A stretch of DNA of 64,000 bases, taken from Chryseobacterium bernardetii (lineage in GTDB: Bacteria; Bacteroidota; Bacteroidia; Flavobacteriales; Weeksellaceae). The notes beneath the pieces were generated by a model. It saw only the letters and a program-made list of their open reading frames with translations, ran no database searches and was not told where the DNA came from. The stretch spans positions 1,302,001 to 1,366,000 of the forward strand of contig NZ_CP033932.1 of NCBI RefSeq assembly GCF_003815975.1, written 5' to 3'. Position numbers and translations under genes: made by a program. Shown one piece after another: positions 26,901 through 35,584 of the stretch (within the stretch, counting starts at the first letter, position 1; the number at the start of each line of letters is the position of its first letter).

Positions 26901-27023
26901 AGCATCTCCAAGGAAATCTTCTACCGGAATTTCTTCCTGAAACTCTTTCTGAGCCAGCTTATTATTTAAAGCCGGATCTTTAAGTTCATGAATACTTCTG
27001 AATTGTATTTTGTTTGAAGCCAT
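23961..27023 (-). CDS. actB: Alternative complex III Fe-S subunit ActB (molybdopterin-oxidoreductase-like, Tat-exported)
   Basis: The 1020-residue protein fuses a molybdopterin-oxidoreductase-like region (about residues 70-730) with a C-terminal ferredoxin-type region. A twin-arginine motif (SRRDFLKLLG, R50-R51) and C69 in TLAAC point to Tat export and possible lipidation. The C-terminal cysteine clusters CTGCGACIIACQ, CQHCNHAPCETVCP, CIGTRYCANNCP and CSMC...CSKAC would hold three [4Fe-4S] and one [3Fe-4S] centre. In characterised ActB the molybdopterin-like domain binds no cofactor. It depends on the Fe-S assembly machinery encoded at 3-7.6 kb. Confidence 0.95.
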   Translation of the reverse strand: MASNKIQFRSIHELKDPALNNKLAQKEFQEEIPVEDFLGDAEKNGSSTSRRDFLKLLGFSTAAVTLAACEAPVIKTIPYVVKPHDIIPGIPNYYASTYFDGFDFASVLVKTREGRPIKIEPNPAGGDLGKTNARAQASVLSLYDNDKVKQPKLDGKDETFDKVDSFVIKGLEEAKASGKKIVVLSHSFASPTFKKLFAEFKAKYPTAELVTFDAYPYSAGLDAAQEVFGQRSLPVYDLNGSELVVSFQADFLGDYNASSLESSYAAARKPGPNMLRHIQVESNMSLTGANADSRYRLKPSAVNKTLVEVYNAIVGGGTSDKTATEIANELKAKGSKAVVFADGSKGAQVLAHLINQKLGSVAFTGKANFLKEFDGARYQEFLGWINGGQVGVLVTNNVDPIYAHPKGEDFKKSLSKVPYVIAVADKKNEMYKAAKAVIPVANWLESWGDIEPQTGVYSLMQPTIQKIYKSRQIEESLLVWKNGKNNAANNYYDYLKASSASLLGGTSFNKALYNGINPSTNSTTLSYAGGNAAQAIAELGNFKASELELVLYTKTSMGDGTQANNPWLQELPDPITRMSWDNYLTISPKDAEKFGIDNDLNARMQLDGSIVNLTVNGVTIKDVPVFVQPGQAEGSVGLALGYGKKNSGATADTGVNAYPLFDGSNLVVSGVKIEKTGEDHEFAGIQLQNTLMGRYEIAKEVPLAEFINVPFDDEHKGWNKPLEYHTISGALPARKIDLWDAFDDTDGPHFNLSIDLNSCTGCGACIIACQAENNVPVVGKEEVRMSRDMYWLRIDRYYSSRQTVEVYEGLKDGMAVPELYGTAFNKEGGALNHPADNPDVIFQPVMCQHCNHAPCETVCPVAATSHGKQGQNHMAYNRCIGTRYCANNCPYKVRRFNWFTYNLNDKFDYNMNNDLGRMVLNPDVVVRTRGVMEKCSMCIQMTQNTILEAKKEGRKVKDGEFQTACSKACSTGAMTFGDMNDKDSSIRKVYASNRRYYLLEEIGTKPNVFYHTKVRNRVEK

Positions 27024-27046
27024 TTATACTTCTAATTTTTTAGTTA

Positions 27047-28402
27047 TTAATAATGACATTTACCACACTCAAGACCTCCAATTGCATCTACAGTGATTTT
27101 ACCTCCATCTTGTGGATATTGTTTTTTCAACTTGTCGTGTAGATTCTTGAAGTACTCTTTATTATAACCGTTGTTCATATCAACCTCAGTAGTTCTGTGG
27201 CACTCGATACACCATCCCATAGTAAAGTCGTTAGCCATCTGAACAACATTCATTGTATCAATTTTTCCGTGACAAGCTTTACATACAACATCAATTTTGT
27301 TGTTAGGGTTCTTTTTGTTGAAAGAATTGATGATCGCTTGTTCACCTGCAATAACGTGCTGAGAGTGGTTGAAGTAAACGAAGTCTGGCATATTGTGGAT
27401 TCTTGTCCATTCAACCGGCTGTGTTTTTCCTGTGTACTGTTGTTTTGCAGGATCCCAACCTGTTGCTGCATAGATCTTCTGGATTTCTCCGTCATAGAAT
27501 GCCTTATCTTTTCCTGGCTCAAGGTATTTACCATTGTATTCAGAAATTGTTCTGTGACAGTTCATACAAACGTTCATAGAAGGGATTTCAGATACTTTTC
27601 CGTATTTAGCACTAGAGTGACATAACTGACAGTCAATTTTCTGTTCTCCAGCGTGGATTTTGTGTGAGAAGTAGATTGGTTGTTCAGGCTTGTATCCTTT
27701 GTAAACACCGATCCACATTAACCAGTTCCAAACTCCGTAAGCGGCAAGGATAGCAAGAATAGCCAGTAACCCTTTACCAATGTAGTGGAACTTCTCGTAC
27801 ATTTCACTGAAAGAACGAACTCTGGTTTCGTTAAGCCCTGATAATTCTTCAGATTGACCTAGTTTTACCAATTGTCTCAGTTTAACCAAAATCCAAACTA
27901 ATAGACCTGCAATGGCTAAAAGTGAAATAATAACGATGTTTGTTGTGCTTTTGTCTGCAGGAGCTGCCGTAGCTGCATCAGCTGCAGGAGTTGCTTCCGG
28001 CTTTTTCTCCTCCGGAGCAGGAGGGTTAGTTGTGAAAGCTAAAATGTCGTCAATATCCTTATCTGTAAGATTTGGAAAGACCTGCATTTCAGTCTTGTTA
28101 AACTTTTCAAAAATCTCATTAGCGTATTTATCCCCAGAAGCTCTAAGAGCTTTGTTGTCTTTGATCCACTTGTGAAGCCAATCTTTGTCTACACCACCTT
28201 CTGTCTTTACACGTTCTACAACCCCTTTTAATGGTGGTCCTACAACTTGTTTGTCCAGCGCGTGACATGCAGTACAATTCGCTTTGAAAAGTTTCTCTCC
28301 GTTTTTAGGATCGCCGTCTTGCCCGTAAAATGAAGCACTGGTTGATAGCAATAAGCCTATTGCGATCAACGTTTTTTTATAATGCTTTCTCCAACTAATC
28401 AT
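27047..28402 (-). CDS. actA: Alternative complex III multihaem cytochrome c subunit ActA with extra N-terminal cytochrome domain
   Basis: The 451-residue protein begins with a signal peptide, then a class I cytochrome c domain (CTACH at 43-47). An Ala/Pro-rich linker and two membrane segments (about 155-175 and 211-232) follow, then a pentahaem domain with CQLCH 258, CMNCH 279, CKACH 374, CIECH 398 and CGKCH 446. Five haems define ActA; the sixth, N-terminal haem is an added domain. It is the first gene of the act operon and passes electrons to the periplasm. The C-terminus ends one residue after the last haem motif. Confidence 0.94.
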   Translation of the reverse strand: MISWRKHYKKTLIAIGLLLSTSASFYGQDGDPKNGEKLFKANCTACHALDKQVVGPPLKGVVERVKTEGGVDKDWLHKWIKDNKALRASGDKYANEIFEKFNKTEMQVFPNLTDKDIDDILAFTTNPPAPEEKKPEATPAADAATAAPADKSTTNIVIISLLAIAGLLVWILVKLRQLVKLGQSEELSGLNETRVRSFSEMYEKFHYIGKGLLAILAILAAYGVWNWLMWIGVYKGYKPEQPIYFSHKIHAGEQKIDCQLCHSSAKYGKVSEIPSMNVCMNCHRTISEYNGKYLEPGKDKAFYDGEIQKIYAATGWDPAKQQYTGKTQPVEWTRIHNMPDFVYFNHSQHVIAGEQAIINSFNKKNPNNKIDVVCKACHGKIDTMNVVQMANDFTMGWCIECHRTTEVDMNNGYNKEYFKNLHDKLKKQYPQDGGKITVDAIGGLECGKCHY

Positions 28403-28449
28403 TTAAATTATCTTATGTTAGTAAATTATTGAACATTCAATCAATTCCG

Positions 28450-28457
28450 CAAAAATA
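28450..28457 (-). promoter_or_regulatory. -7 box of the act operon
   Basis: The minus strand reads TATTTTTG 48 bp upstream of actA, in the gap shared with a divergent gene. No convincing -33 element was found. Confidence 0.45.
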
Positions 28458-28539
28458 ATATTTTTAACAGAAATTTAACGGCATATCGAAAAGGGAAAAT
28501 ATCATTTACGTTTAATTTGTATTGATTCTAAATAACCTG

Positions 28540-28571
28540 TTTGGTATAGTTTTTTAATTTGTATAAATTTG
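28540..28571 (+). promoter_or_regulatory. Promoter of the SPOR-domain gene
   Basis: TTTG (28540-28543) and TAAATTTG (28564-28571) are 20 bp apart, a full consensus match, 16 bp before the start codon. Confidence 0.75.
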
Positions 28572-28586
28572 CGGAAACAAGTTTAA

Positions 28587-29144
28587 ATGAGAAATTTGAT
28601 TAAAATATTTTCGATATTATCATTATTTAGTTTTTATAGTATTGAAGCCCAGCAGGTTGTTAAAAAAGATACGCTTTCAGGAACAGAGCTTGTCATCACT
28701 ATGGATTCCAAAATAAATGCAGCTTTGGAAGGTGTTGAGGATAAATGTTCAAGGGTTATTACTAATAATCCGGCCAAAGATTACAGTAATAATGACTCTG
28801 GTATTTCTGCCGGAACGAGTACAAAACCTAATAAAATTTATGTTCCGAATAGGGAATTGACGAATGCAGAAATCTGTAGAAAAAATCCTAGAATTTTGGG
28901 GTATAAAATTCAGATTACAACAGTGAAAAGTAATGAAGAAGCTAATGAAGTGAAATCTTATTTCAGAAAAAGATTTCCTAACCTGAAAGTAGAAACAGAT
29001 GCTTCTTTGAGACCCAATTATAAGATTTTAGCAGGAAGTTATTTTACTAAACAAAGTGCTTCAGGTGATCTTTCTAAAATAAGAGAGTACTTCAAGTCTG
29101 CAGTAGCTGTTCAGTATAGAATTTTCTGTTCAGAAGCAAAATAA
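28587..29144 (+). CDS. SPOR domain-containing secreted protein
   Basis: This 185-residue protein has a signal peptide (ends near SIEAQ) and a C-terminal SPOR-like domain (ILGYKIQITTVKSNEEANEV to the end), which in other proteins binds denuded peptidoglycan. The central region (residues about 45-95) is polar and probably disordered. It is divergent from actA and convergent with a membrane protein gene. A role in the cell envelope is likely, but its partner is unknown. Confidence 0.8.
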   Translation: MRNLIKIFSILSLFSFYSIEAQQVVKKDTLSGTELVITMDSKINAALEGVEDKCSRVITNNPAKDYSNNDSGISAGTSTKPNKIYVPNRELTNAEICRKNPRILGYKIQITTVKSNEEANEVKSYFRKRFPNLKVETDASLRPNYKILAGSYFTKQSASGDLSKIREYFKSAVAVQYRIFCSEAK

Positions 29145-29164
29145 TATTGAAGATTTCAAAATAT

Positions 29165-29192
29165 AAAAGCCGGAAATATTCCGGCTTTTTTT
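29165..29192. terminator. Bidirectional terminator, SPOR gene / membrane protein gene
   Basis: AAAAGCCGGAA (29165-29175) and TTCCGGCTTTT (29179-29189) form an 11-bp stem with a 3-base loop, followed by further T residues; it serves two convergent genes. Confidence 0.9.
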
Positions 29193-30468
29193 ATTGATAA
29201 TAGGTTTCTAGAAACCAAAAGAATTCTGACATTCTGAATAGATTATTTGAGAGTAAATAAACCAATAATAAACCGGTAATAAGTGTTAAAAAAGCCATCA
29301 TTTTTGGTGATGATCTGTATGCGTAAAACAACCATCCGATAAGCAATGGGTATACAAAAATAAAGTGTCCGCCGTAAATGTATGAAGTGTGGAGCCCGAA
29401 TCTCATAATACAATGGATGAAGATGTCAAACAGGAAAGAAATTGTAATAACCTGAACCCATTTGTTTTTGAAATTCTTTATATAACTCCAACTTATCAGT
29501 ATCAATATTACAGCTATAAGAATATATGAAAATATGGATGTATAAAGATCCATATAAAGACCTTTAAAGTTAAATCCTTTCATGTTGTGTTTGTCAGATA
29601 GAATGAAACCAGGGAACAGGATATTGCCACCAAAAAAGAAAGAAAGTATCATATCCCAGGTCGGCATAGACTCCACATTGGAGAACTTTTCGTACTGTTG
29701 GTTTGTTTTCGAAAAAATATTCTGGTATTTAAAATCAATCCTATAGAGGTAAAGGAATATATATACAATGACCGCTATCATTCCTCTTAAAATAGCCCAG
29801 CCTATTTTTTTCCAGCTTTTAAAAAGTCCTTTTTCAAAGAATACCGGAATAAAAACCTTTACAATATTAGTAATGGTAAGCCCTCCAATGGTAATGCCTG
29901 CCACTGATAGTGCTGTTGCAGGAATTTTTTCTTCTTTTCTGAGCTTTATTGCGGCATAATAATTATACAATGAAAGTAAAAACAGGGTGTAAGTGAAATT
30001 TTCCGGAGTAAATGAAAGAACAATGTTGGTAGAAAAGATTCCGAAAAATACTATAATCAGGAGGCTGTAAGGTAACGGAAGCCTGATGATGTTCTTAAGG
30101 TATTTAAAAACCTGAATAACATTTAAGGTGATGATGAAGTTGCTAAGCCAGGCGAGAGACAGTCTGAAAGTCATATTCATCTTTCCGCCGGAAATAAATA
30201 GGCAGAATTCTCTGATCCAGGTGAAAAAATAATAGGATAGAGGATGTCTTTCAAAGCTGCCGCCAGTCATCAGGATAGATTTGTTATCAAAACTGAAATA
30301 GGCATCCCATGGGATTCGGCTGTCAAAAATGATTCTGTAATGAACGGCAATATAAGAACCGAGGATTCCGTAACAAATAATGAAAAAGAGAAAAACAGCC
30401 AGTTCGGTATAAGTGGACGGGAAAACCAGCCTGAAAAAGTTGATAAATTTTGTTTTGATAAATGACAC
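29191..30468 (-). CDS. Polytopic membrane protein, DUF6080-like (GT-C-type topology)
   Basis: This 425-residue protein begins with a GTG codon; the next in-frame methionine is too far inside. It has about ten hydrophobic segments. The early loop (HYRIIFDSRIPWDAYFSFDN) is polar and contains acidic and aromatic residues, as in the first loop of GT-C glycosyltransferases. The overall length and the FERHPLSYYFF segment resemble proteins annotated DUF6080 in related genomes. A transfer of sugar from a lipid carrier is a possible role but no catalytic residue can be assigned. Confidence 0.6.
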   Translation of the reverse strand: MSFIKTKFINFFRLVFPSTYTELAVFLFFIICYGILGSYIAVHYRIIFDSRIPWDAYFSFDNKSILMTGGSFERHPLSYYFFTWIREFCLFISGGKMNMTFRLSLAWLSNFIITLNVIQVFKYLKNIIRLPLPYSLLIIVFFGIFSTNIVLSFTPENFTYTLFLLSLYNYYAAIKLRKEEKIPATALSVAGITIGGLTITNIVKVFIPVFFEKGLFKSWKKIGWAILRGMIAVIVYIFLYLYRIDFKYQNIFSKTNQQYEKFSNVESMPTWDMILSFFFGGNILFPGFILSDKHNMKGFNFKGLYMDLYTSIFSYILIAVILILISWSYIKNFKNKWVQVITISFLFDIFIHCIMRFGLHTSYIYGGHFIFVYPLLIGWLFYAYRSSPKMMAFLTLITGLLLVYLLSNNLFRMSEFFWFLETYYQ

Positions 30469-30484
30469 GCGTCTTATTTTTTTG

Positions 30485-30492
30485 CAAAAGTA
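30485..30492 (-). promoter_or_regulatory. -7 box for the DUF6080-like gene
   Basis: The minus strand reads TACTTTTG 16 bp before the GTG start, which supports that start. No good -33 element is visible. Confidence 0.45.
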
Positions 30493-30501
30493 AAATAAAA
30501 A

Positions 30502-30519
30502 ACCACCATAATTGGTGGC
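30502..30519 (-). terminator. Terminator of the T9SS cargo gene
   Basis: CCACC and GGTGG flank a 6-base loop, with T6 following on the minus strand, 28 bp after the stop codon. Confidence 0.6.
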
Positions 30520-30546
30520 TTTATGAAGATTGTATACACGTGGTGA

Positions 30547-31503
30547 TTATTGTTTGATAATTTTTTCTGTAGCGGAAGTCCCATCTGCAAATTCTACTTT
30601 CATCAGGTAGGCTCCTTTTGGCAGGGATGAGATATCTGTGGTTGCGGATTCCGTTTTATTAAGCATTTTACCGGACAGGTCAATAACTGAAACTGATTTT
30701 ATTTTATTATCAGTTTTAATAGTGATCTCTCCTTTTGTAGGGTTAGGGTAGATTACAGTGTTTGTTTTTGCTTTTGAAACTTCATTAGTACCAAGTGTTC
30801 CTGAAGTAGTAATATTTACATCATCAAGCATGAACATGTATTTGTCTGAAGACATGTATTGAAATCCTATTTTTACCGTTTGTCCGGCATACGCATCCAG
30901 ATTAATGGTTACTTGCTGCCAGGCAGCATAGGGAGCTGTTGATGTTGCTGGTGAGGAAATGATGGTGAAGTTAGAGGCTGCTGTTGGATTTCCGGTTCCG
31001 GTATAAACTCCCACTTTATAGTTTTCTACAAAAGCAGGAGATAATGCTTTTACCCAGAATGTCAATACATTTGAGCTGGCTCCTAAAGTCACTGCTGGAG
31101 TTATCAGCCAGTCATTATTGGCAGAAATACCTCCGGCGGGTACACCAGCCCATGAGACGGCACATTTTTGCCCTGAATGTGGACTGAAGTTTCTTATTTC
31201 TTCATCAGCAGCAGTTGATGTCAGATTGTTGGTTGCATTACTGGTGGAAAGATTAAAAATCTGAAAAGCCATAGGTTGTCCGGCATTTGCCCAGGCTGGA
31301 GACCAGGTAGGTGATGCTGTGCCTCCAATTACGGGGCCTCCGCCTGTATAAGTATTTAAACCGTCCAGATCTAATGTAGACCAGCTGCCAAAGTTATTAA
31401 TAGAAAAATCAGTATAGGATTCGAATCCTTCTTGAAGCAGAACTATTTGGGAGTTCACTGCTATTCCTAATAATAAGCTTAATGAAAGTATAGTTTTTTT
31501 CAT
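30547..31503 (-). CDS. Type IX secretion cargo protein with choice-of-anchor J-type domain
   Basis: This 318-residue protein has a signal peptide (ends VNSQ), then a beta-sandwich domain beginning ILLQEGFESYTDF with GSWSTLDLDG, as in choice-of-anchor J proteins. The end carries a type A sorting signal of about 75 residues (VIYPNPTKGEITIKTDN ... LPKGAYLMKVEF ... EKIIKQ). It should cross the outer membrane through the type IX system, with the sorting domain removed and the protein attached to the surface or released. Ligand or adhesion function is unknown. Confidence 0.88.
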   Translation of the reverse strand: MKKTILSLSLLLGIAVNSQIVLLQEGFESYTDFSINNFGSWSTLDLDGLNTYTGGGPVIGGTASPTWSPAWANAGQPMAFQIFNLSTSNATNNLTSTAADEEIRNFSPHSGQKCAVSWAGVPAGGISANNDWLITPAVTLGASSNVLTFWVKALSPAFVENYKVGVYTGTGNPTAASNFTIISSPATSTAPYAAWQQVTINLDAYAGQTVKIGFQYMSSDKYMFMLDDVNITTSGTLGTNEVSKAKTNTVIYPNPTKGEITIKTDNKIKSVSVIDLSGKMLNKTESATTDISSLPKGAYLMKVEFADGTSATEKIIKQ

Positions 31504-31585
31504 ATTAAAAAATTTTCTAAAATTAGTGAAAATATTTAATATGATATAAATAATTCATTTTTTAAGAGCTTTTGTGGTATATTTT

Positions 31586-33127
31586 TCAAGAACTGCACGA
31601 AAGTGTAGAACATCCTGCGATATTGTCATAGCCAGATGGTCTTTTAGCTGAAAACTCAGGATATATTTCTTCGTATGGGTTTTCCAATGCTTTAGTTAAT
31701 TTCTCCAGCATTTCTTTTTGGCCATTGTTTATTTCCTCAATGCATTCATAGAGCAGATAGTTTCTTAGAATGAATTTTGGATTTGATTCTGCCATCATTT
31801 GTAGAGATTCTTCTCCCGAAATGGTATTTGAGCTTACCCTGGATTTATATTTTTCAATAAATTTTTTAAGCTTACCCAGTTTTTCTTCATTCAAAAAAGT
31901 ATAGGAGATCTTGCTGAAATGTTCTTTTAAATCTATTTCTGCGGTTAATTTTTCCAGCAGATTAAAAAATAAAGTATGATCTAACTCCAGTTCCTGCATT
32001 AATCCCTGCCAGTTGGTGAAAAATTCATCATCATCTTTTCTCAGCTCGTCAAAACCAAATTTTCTGCAGAGCATTTTGTCATGAGCTTCCCAGAAATAGC
32101 TGCCATATCTGTTTAATGTATCTTCTAAAAACCTTTCATCTTTGATGATAGGATGAAGTGCGTTAGCCAGTTGCCACAGGTTCCATTGAGAAATTTGTCC
32201 CTGCTTCCCAAACGCATATCTTCTGCCGGGAAGATCAGTAGTATTGGGTGTAAAGTTTAAATCATATTCGTCCATCATAGAATAGGGACCATAATCAATA
32301 GTGAGACCTAAAATTGACATGTTATCAGTATTCATTACGCCATGTACAAATCCAACCCTGAACCATTCAGCCATGAGGTCTGCTGTGCGGGTGCATATAT
32401 TCTCAAAGAAATCTTTATATTTTTGAGTGCCTGATGATTGGATTTCCGGATAATAATTTTCAATAGTAAAATCCAATAGGTCCTGCAGTGTCTTGTATTC
32501 CTGTTGGGCAGACATCAGTTCAAAATGGCCAAAACGGAGAAAGCTTTCAGCAGTTCTTATAACCACTGCTCCTTTTTCCAGTTGTGGATTTCCATTATAC
32601 ATGATATCACGAACAACATTTTCTCCGGTAAACGCAAGGCTTAAAGCTCTGGTGGTAGGAACTCCCAAATGGTACATTGCTTCACTCATCAGGTATTCCC
32701 TTACGGAAGATCTCAGAACGGCTCTCCCGTCAGCATGCCGGGAATAGGGTGTTGCTCCGGCTCCTTTCCATTGTATTTCTGTCCTTTTGCCTGAAGTATT
32801 GGTTATTTCACCTGCAATGATGGCCCTTCCGTCTCCAAGTTGGCCTGCCCAATTTCCAAACTGATGTCCTGCATAAGCTGTGGCATAGGTCTGAACATTG
32901 TCAGGAAGGTTATTTCCAACCAGGAAATCGAGATCTTTTTCTTCGAACCTGCCTAATCCTATTTCTTCGGATAATGGCTCATTAAAAGCGATTAACTGAG
33001 GCTTATCAAATCCCGCAGGTTTAATGGTTGAAAATAAAACCTTTGGAGTATTTCTCTGCATAGGGTTGTTGGAAAAATCTCCAGGAAATTTCTTGATAAA
33101 AGGTTGGCTGATGCGTTCAATATTCAT
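31586..33127 (-). CDS. selO: Protein adenylyltransferase SelO (YdiU)
   Basis: SelO is a pseudokinase-fold enzyme that transfers AMP from ATP to protein side chains and is tied to redox homeostasis. The 513-residue protein shows the family blocks YAGHQFGNWAGQLGDGRA, KGAGATPYSRHADGRAVLRS and HGVMNTDNMSILGLTIDYGP (metal-binding Asn/Asp). The C-terminus GCSTLSCSS has the cysteine found in bacterial SelO where some eukaryotic versions have selenocysteine. A TACCTTTG box just upstream (33132-33139, minus strand) would give a very short or no leader. It appears to be a single-gene unit. Confidence 0.95.
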   Translation of the reverse strand: MNIERISQPFIKKFPGDFSNNPMQRNTPKVLFSTIKPAGFDKPQLIAFNEPLSEEIGLGRFEEKDLDFLVGNNLPDNVQTYATAYAGHQFGNWAGQLGDGRAIIAGEITNTSGKRTEIQWKGAGATPYSRHADGRAVLRSSVREYLMSEAMYHLGVPTTRALSLAFTGENVVRDIMYNGNPQLEKGAVVIRTAESFLRFGHFELMSAQQEYKTLQDLLDFTIENYYPEIQSSGTQKYKDFFENICTRTADLMAEWFRVGFVHGVMNTDNMSILGLTIDYGPYSMMDEYDLNFTPNTTDLPGRRYAFGKQGQISQWNLWQLANALHPIIKDERFLEDTLNRYGSYFWEAHDKMLCRKFGFDELRKDDDEFFTNWQGLMQELELDHTLFFNLLEKLTAEIDLKEHFSKISYTFLNEEKLGKLKKFIEKYKSRVSSNTISGEESLQMMAESNPKFILRNYLLYECIEEINNGQKEMLEKLTKALENPYEEIYPEFSAKRPSGYDNIAGCSTLSCSS

Positions 33128-33154
33128 ACATCAAAGGTATTAATTATAAAAGAA

Positions 33155-33182
33155 AAGACCTTCCGAATTATTGAAAGGTCTT
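33155..33182 (-). terminator. Terminator of the ricT-gldH-PBP1A operon
   Basis: AAGACCTT (33155-33162) pairs with AAGGTCTT (33175-33182); the minus strand continues TTTTCTTTT. Confidence 0.7.
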
Positions 33183-33202
33183 ATGTATTTCTAAAAGAGA
33201 AT

Positions 33203-35578
33203 TTATTTATTAAAATCTACCTCATCGTTTGAATGAAGGTTTTCATTGATATTCTCTTCTTTCTTTTCTGTAGATTTTTTAGGAGTGGGATCTGCCGGCC
33301 TTGGATTTTTGATCTCATCAATGGTCTGAAGGCTTCCGTCGTCTCCATATCCACCGCCTAGTCCTTTAAGGTTTGAACAGCCGTCTTTCCAGTCTGAAGG
33401 CTTGGTAAACTTATCATCCGGAGTAATTCCTAATGTTTTGTCTGCCCATACTTTCTTCATGAAGATCGCCCATATCGGTAACGCCATTCTCGCCCCCTGA
33501 CCTTCACCGGTTCCGAAGAAGTGGGTTGCCCTGTCTTCCCATCCTACCCAGGCTCCTGTTGCCAGTTTAGGAGTGATTCCCATAAACCAACCATCGGAGT
33601 TGTTCTGTGTAGTACCTGTTTTTGCAGCAATCTCAACACCTTTTGATATTCCTCTTCTTCCCAGTTCTCCTGAAGCTGTACCATATTGTGCAACACCTTT
33701 CATCAGCTCGATCATAGTGTAAGCATACATTGGGTTCATTACTTCTTTAGGCTCTACGTTTACTTCTTTAATAACTCTACCGTTAGCATCTTCAATTCTC
33801 CAGATCATTTCCGGTTTATTGTAGTTTCCATAGTTGGCGAAAGTACTGTAGGCACCTAACATTTCATAGATGGTAATATCTGATGAACCAAGAGCAATGG
33901 TGTTGTTTCTAGGAATATCTTCTGTTACCCCCAGGTCTCTTGCAGTCTGGATAACAGCGTCTACACCTGTCATTTCTATAAGTCTTGCGGCAATCGGGTT
34001 TTGAGAATGTGCTAAACCATCTTTTAAAGTAAGCATTCCTCCTCTTCCCGGTACATGCCATCCGTTATGGTCGTAAGTCCCGTTAGAAACCGTTGAACAA
34101 GGTGTCATGCCTAGTTTCATAATAGCAGTTGCATATACGAAAGGCTTGAAGGTAGATCCTACCTGTCTCTTACCTTGCTTAATATGGTCATACTGGAAGT
34201 GCTGCCAATCGATACCCCCTACCCAGGCCTTGATCTCTCCGGTTCCCGGAACCATAGACATTAAGCCTGCCTGTGCAATCTGTTTGTGATATCTGATAGA
34301 GTCCCAAGGAGACATTTCAACCTCTTCTTCCCCTGCCCACGTAAATCTTGATGTTTTGATCGGTTTTTTAAACTCCATCATGATAGAGTCATCAGGCATA
34401 CCGTCAGCTTTTAACAGTTTGTATCGGCCGGTTCTTTTCATAGCCTGAACCATTACATCATTAATCTGCTTGTCTGTAAGGTAGTAGAAAGGTCTGTTCT
34501 TTCTGCCTCTTTGCTCAGCATCAAATCTTTTCTGAAGATCAGTTAAGTGTTCCTTAATTGCTTCCTCTGCATATTTCTGCATTTTAGAATCAAGGGTAAC
34601 ATAAATTTTTAAACCGTCTTTATATAGATTAAGTTTTTTTCCGGTTTCCTTTTCGTGAGATTCAAGATATTTATCAATCTCTTTTCTCAGGTAGAATTTG
34701 TAATAAGCAGAATATCCGTCAGTGATGCTTTTTATTGGATGGAAATCTACTTCTACAGGAGTGTTGATTGCCTTTTCGTATGTAGCAGCATCAATATATC
34801 CTGTTTTCTGCATCTGATCCAGTACCACATTTCTTCTCTCCTTCGCTTTTTCAGGATATCTGTAAGGATTGTTTTTTCTAGGGTTTTCCAGCATGGCTAC
34901 AAAAGTTGCAGCTTCCGGAAGCGTAAGTTCAGAGGTCTTTTTGTTAAAATAAACTCTGGACGCCATTTCAATGCCGTTAGCGTTGAATAAGAAGTCGAAC
35001 TTATTGAAATAAAGAGTGATAATCTCCTCTTTGGTATATCTTTTTTCAAGACTTACAGCTACTACCCATTCTTTCAGTTTCTGGAATGCTCTTTCTATTT
35101 TATTTTGAGAAGCTGTTCCTGTGAAAAGAAGTTTTGCTAACTGCTGGGTAATGGTAGAACCTCCACCACGCCCACCACCGTAAGCCACGGCTCTGGCGAT
35201 AGAGTACAAATCTATTCCTGAATGTTCTTTAAAACGTTCATCTTCTTTTGCCTGAAGGGCGTAGATAAGGTAAGGAGGAAGGTCCTTATACACAATAGGC
35301 TGAGTTTTTTCTTTCTCAAATTTCCCAAGTGTTACCCCATCTGAAGATATGATTTCAGAAGCTACGAAGATATCCGGGTTTTCAAGTTCCTTTACATCAG
35401 GCATTTCACCAAGGAATCCCTGGGAAACTGCAAAGAAAAGTCCTGAAATCCCTAAAACCACCGCAATGAGTCCAATCCAAATAAATGAGACCCATTTTTT
35501 CCAAGAGGTGTCCTTTTTTTTGGGAGGCAGAGGAAATGTTTTCCCCTTATTTCCTGCATTTTTATTGTTTACTTCCAT
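33203..35578 (-). CDS. mrcA: Bifunctional penicillin-binding protein 1A (transglycosylase/transpeptidase)
   Basis: This class A PBP polymerises and cross-links peptidoglycan at the outer face of the inner membrane. The 791-residue protein has an N-terminal membrane anchor (about residues 30-52). A glycosyltransferase-51 domain follows, with ALQAKEDERFKEHSGID and GGGSTITQQLAKLLFTG. The transpeptidase domain has the serine motif GSTFKPF, the AHSQNPIAARL segment (SxN) and AKTGTTQNNSDGW. The lysine/glutamate-rich C-terminal tail looks disordered. It is the last gene of an operon with ricT and gldH, 6 bp after gldH. Confidence 0.95.
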   Translation of the reverse strand: MEVNNKNAGNKGKTFPLPPKKKDTSWKKWVSFIWIGLIAVVLGISGLFFAVSQGFLGEMPDVKELENPDIFVASEIISSDGVTLGKFEKEKTQPIVYKDLPPYLIYALQAKEDERFKEHSGIDLYSIARAVAYGGGRGGGSTITQQLAKLLFTGTASQNKIERAFQKLKEWVVAVSLEKRYTKEEIITLYFNKFDFLFNANGIEMASRVYFNKKTSELTLPEAATFVAMLENPRKNNPYRYPEKAKERRNVVLDQMQKTGYIDAATYEKAINTPVEVDFHPIKSITDGYSAYYKFYLRKEIDKYLESHEKETGKKLNLYKDGLKIYVTLDSKMQKYAEEAIKEHLTDLQKRFDAEQRGRKNRPFYYLTDKQINDVMVQAMKRTGRYKLLKADGMPDDSIMMEFKKPIKTSRFTWAGEEEVEMSPWDSIRYHKQIAQAGLMSMVPGTGEIKAWVGGIDWQHFQYDHIKQGKRQVGSTFKPFVYATAIMKLGMTPCSTVSNGTYDHNGWHVPGRGGMLTLKDGLAHSQNPIAARLIEMTGVDAVIQTARDLGVTEDIPRNNTIALGSSDITIYEMLGAYSTFANYGNYNKPEMIWRIEDANGRVIKEVNVEPKEVMNPMYAYTMIELMKGVAQYGTASGELGRRGISKGVEIAAKTGTTQNNSDGWFMGITPKLATGAWVGWEDRATHFFGTGEGQGARMALPIWAIFMKKVWADKTLGITPDDKFTKPSDWKDGCSNLKGLGGGYGDDGSLQTIDEIKNPRPADPTPKKSTEKKEENINENLHSNDEVDFNK

Positions 35579-35584
35579 TTATGA

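Noticed and set aside
31586..33127. Possible selenocysteine in SelO
   Set aside because: The C-terminal position used by eukaryotic selenocysteine forms is encoded here by TGC (Cys), and the TGA at the end is a normal stop after CSS.
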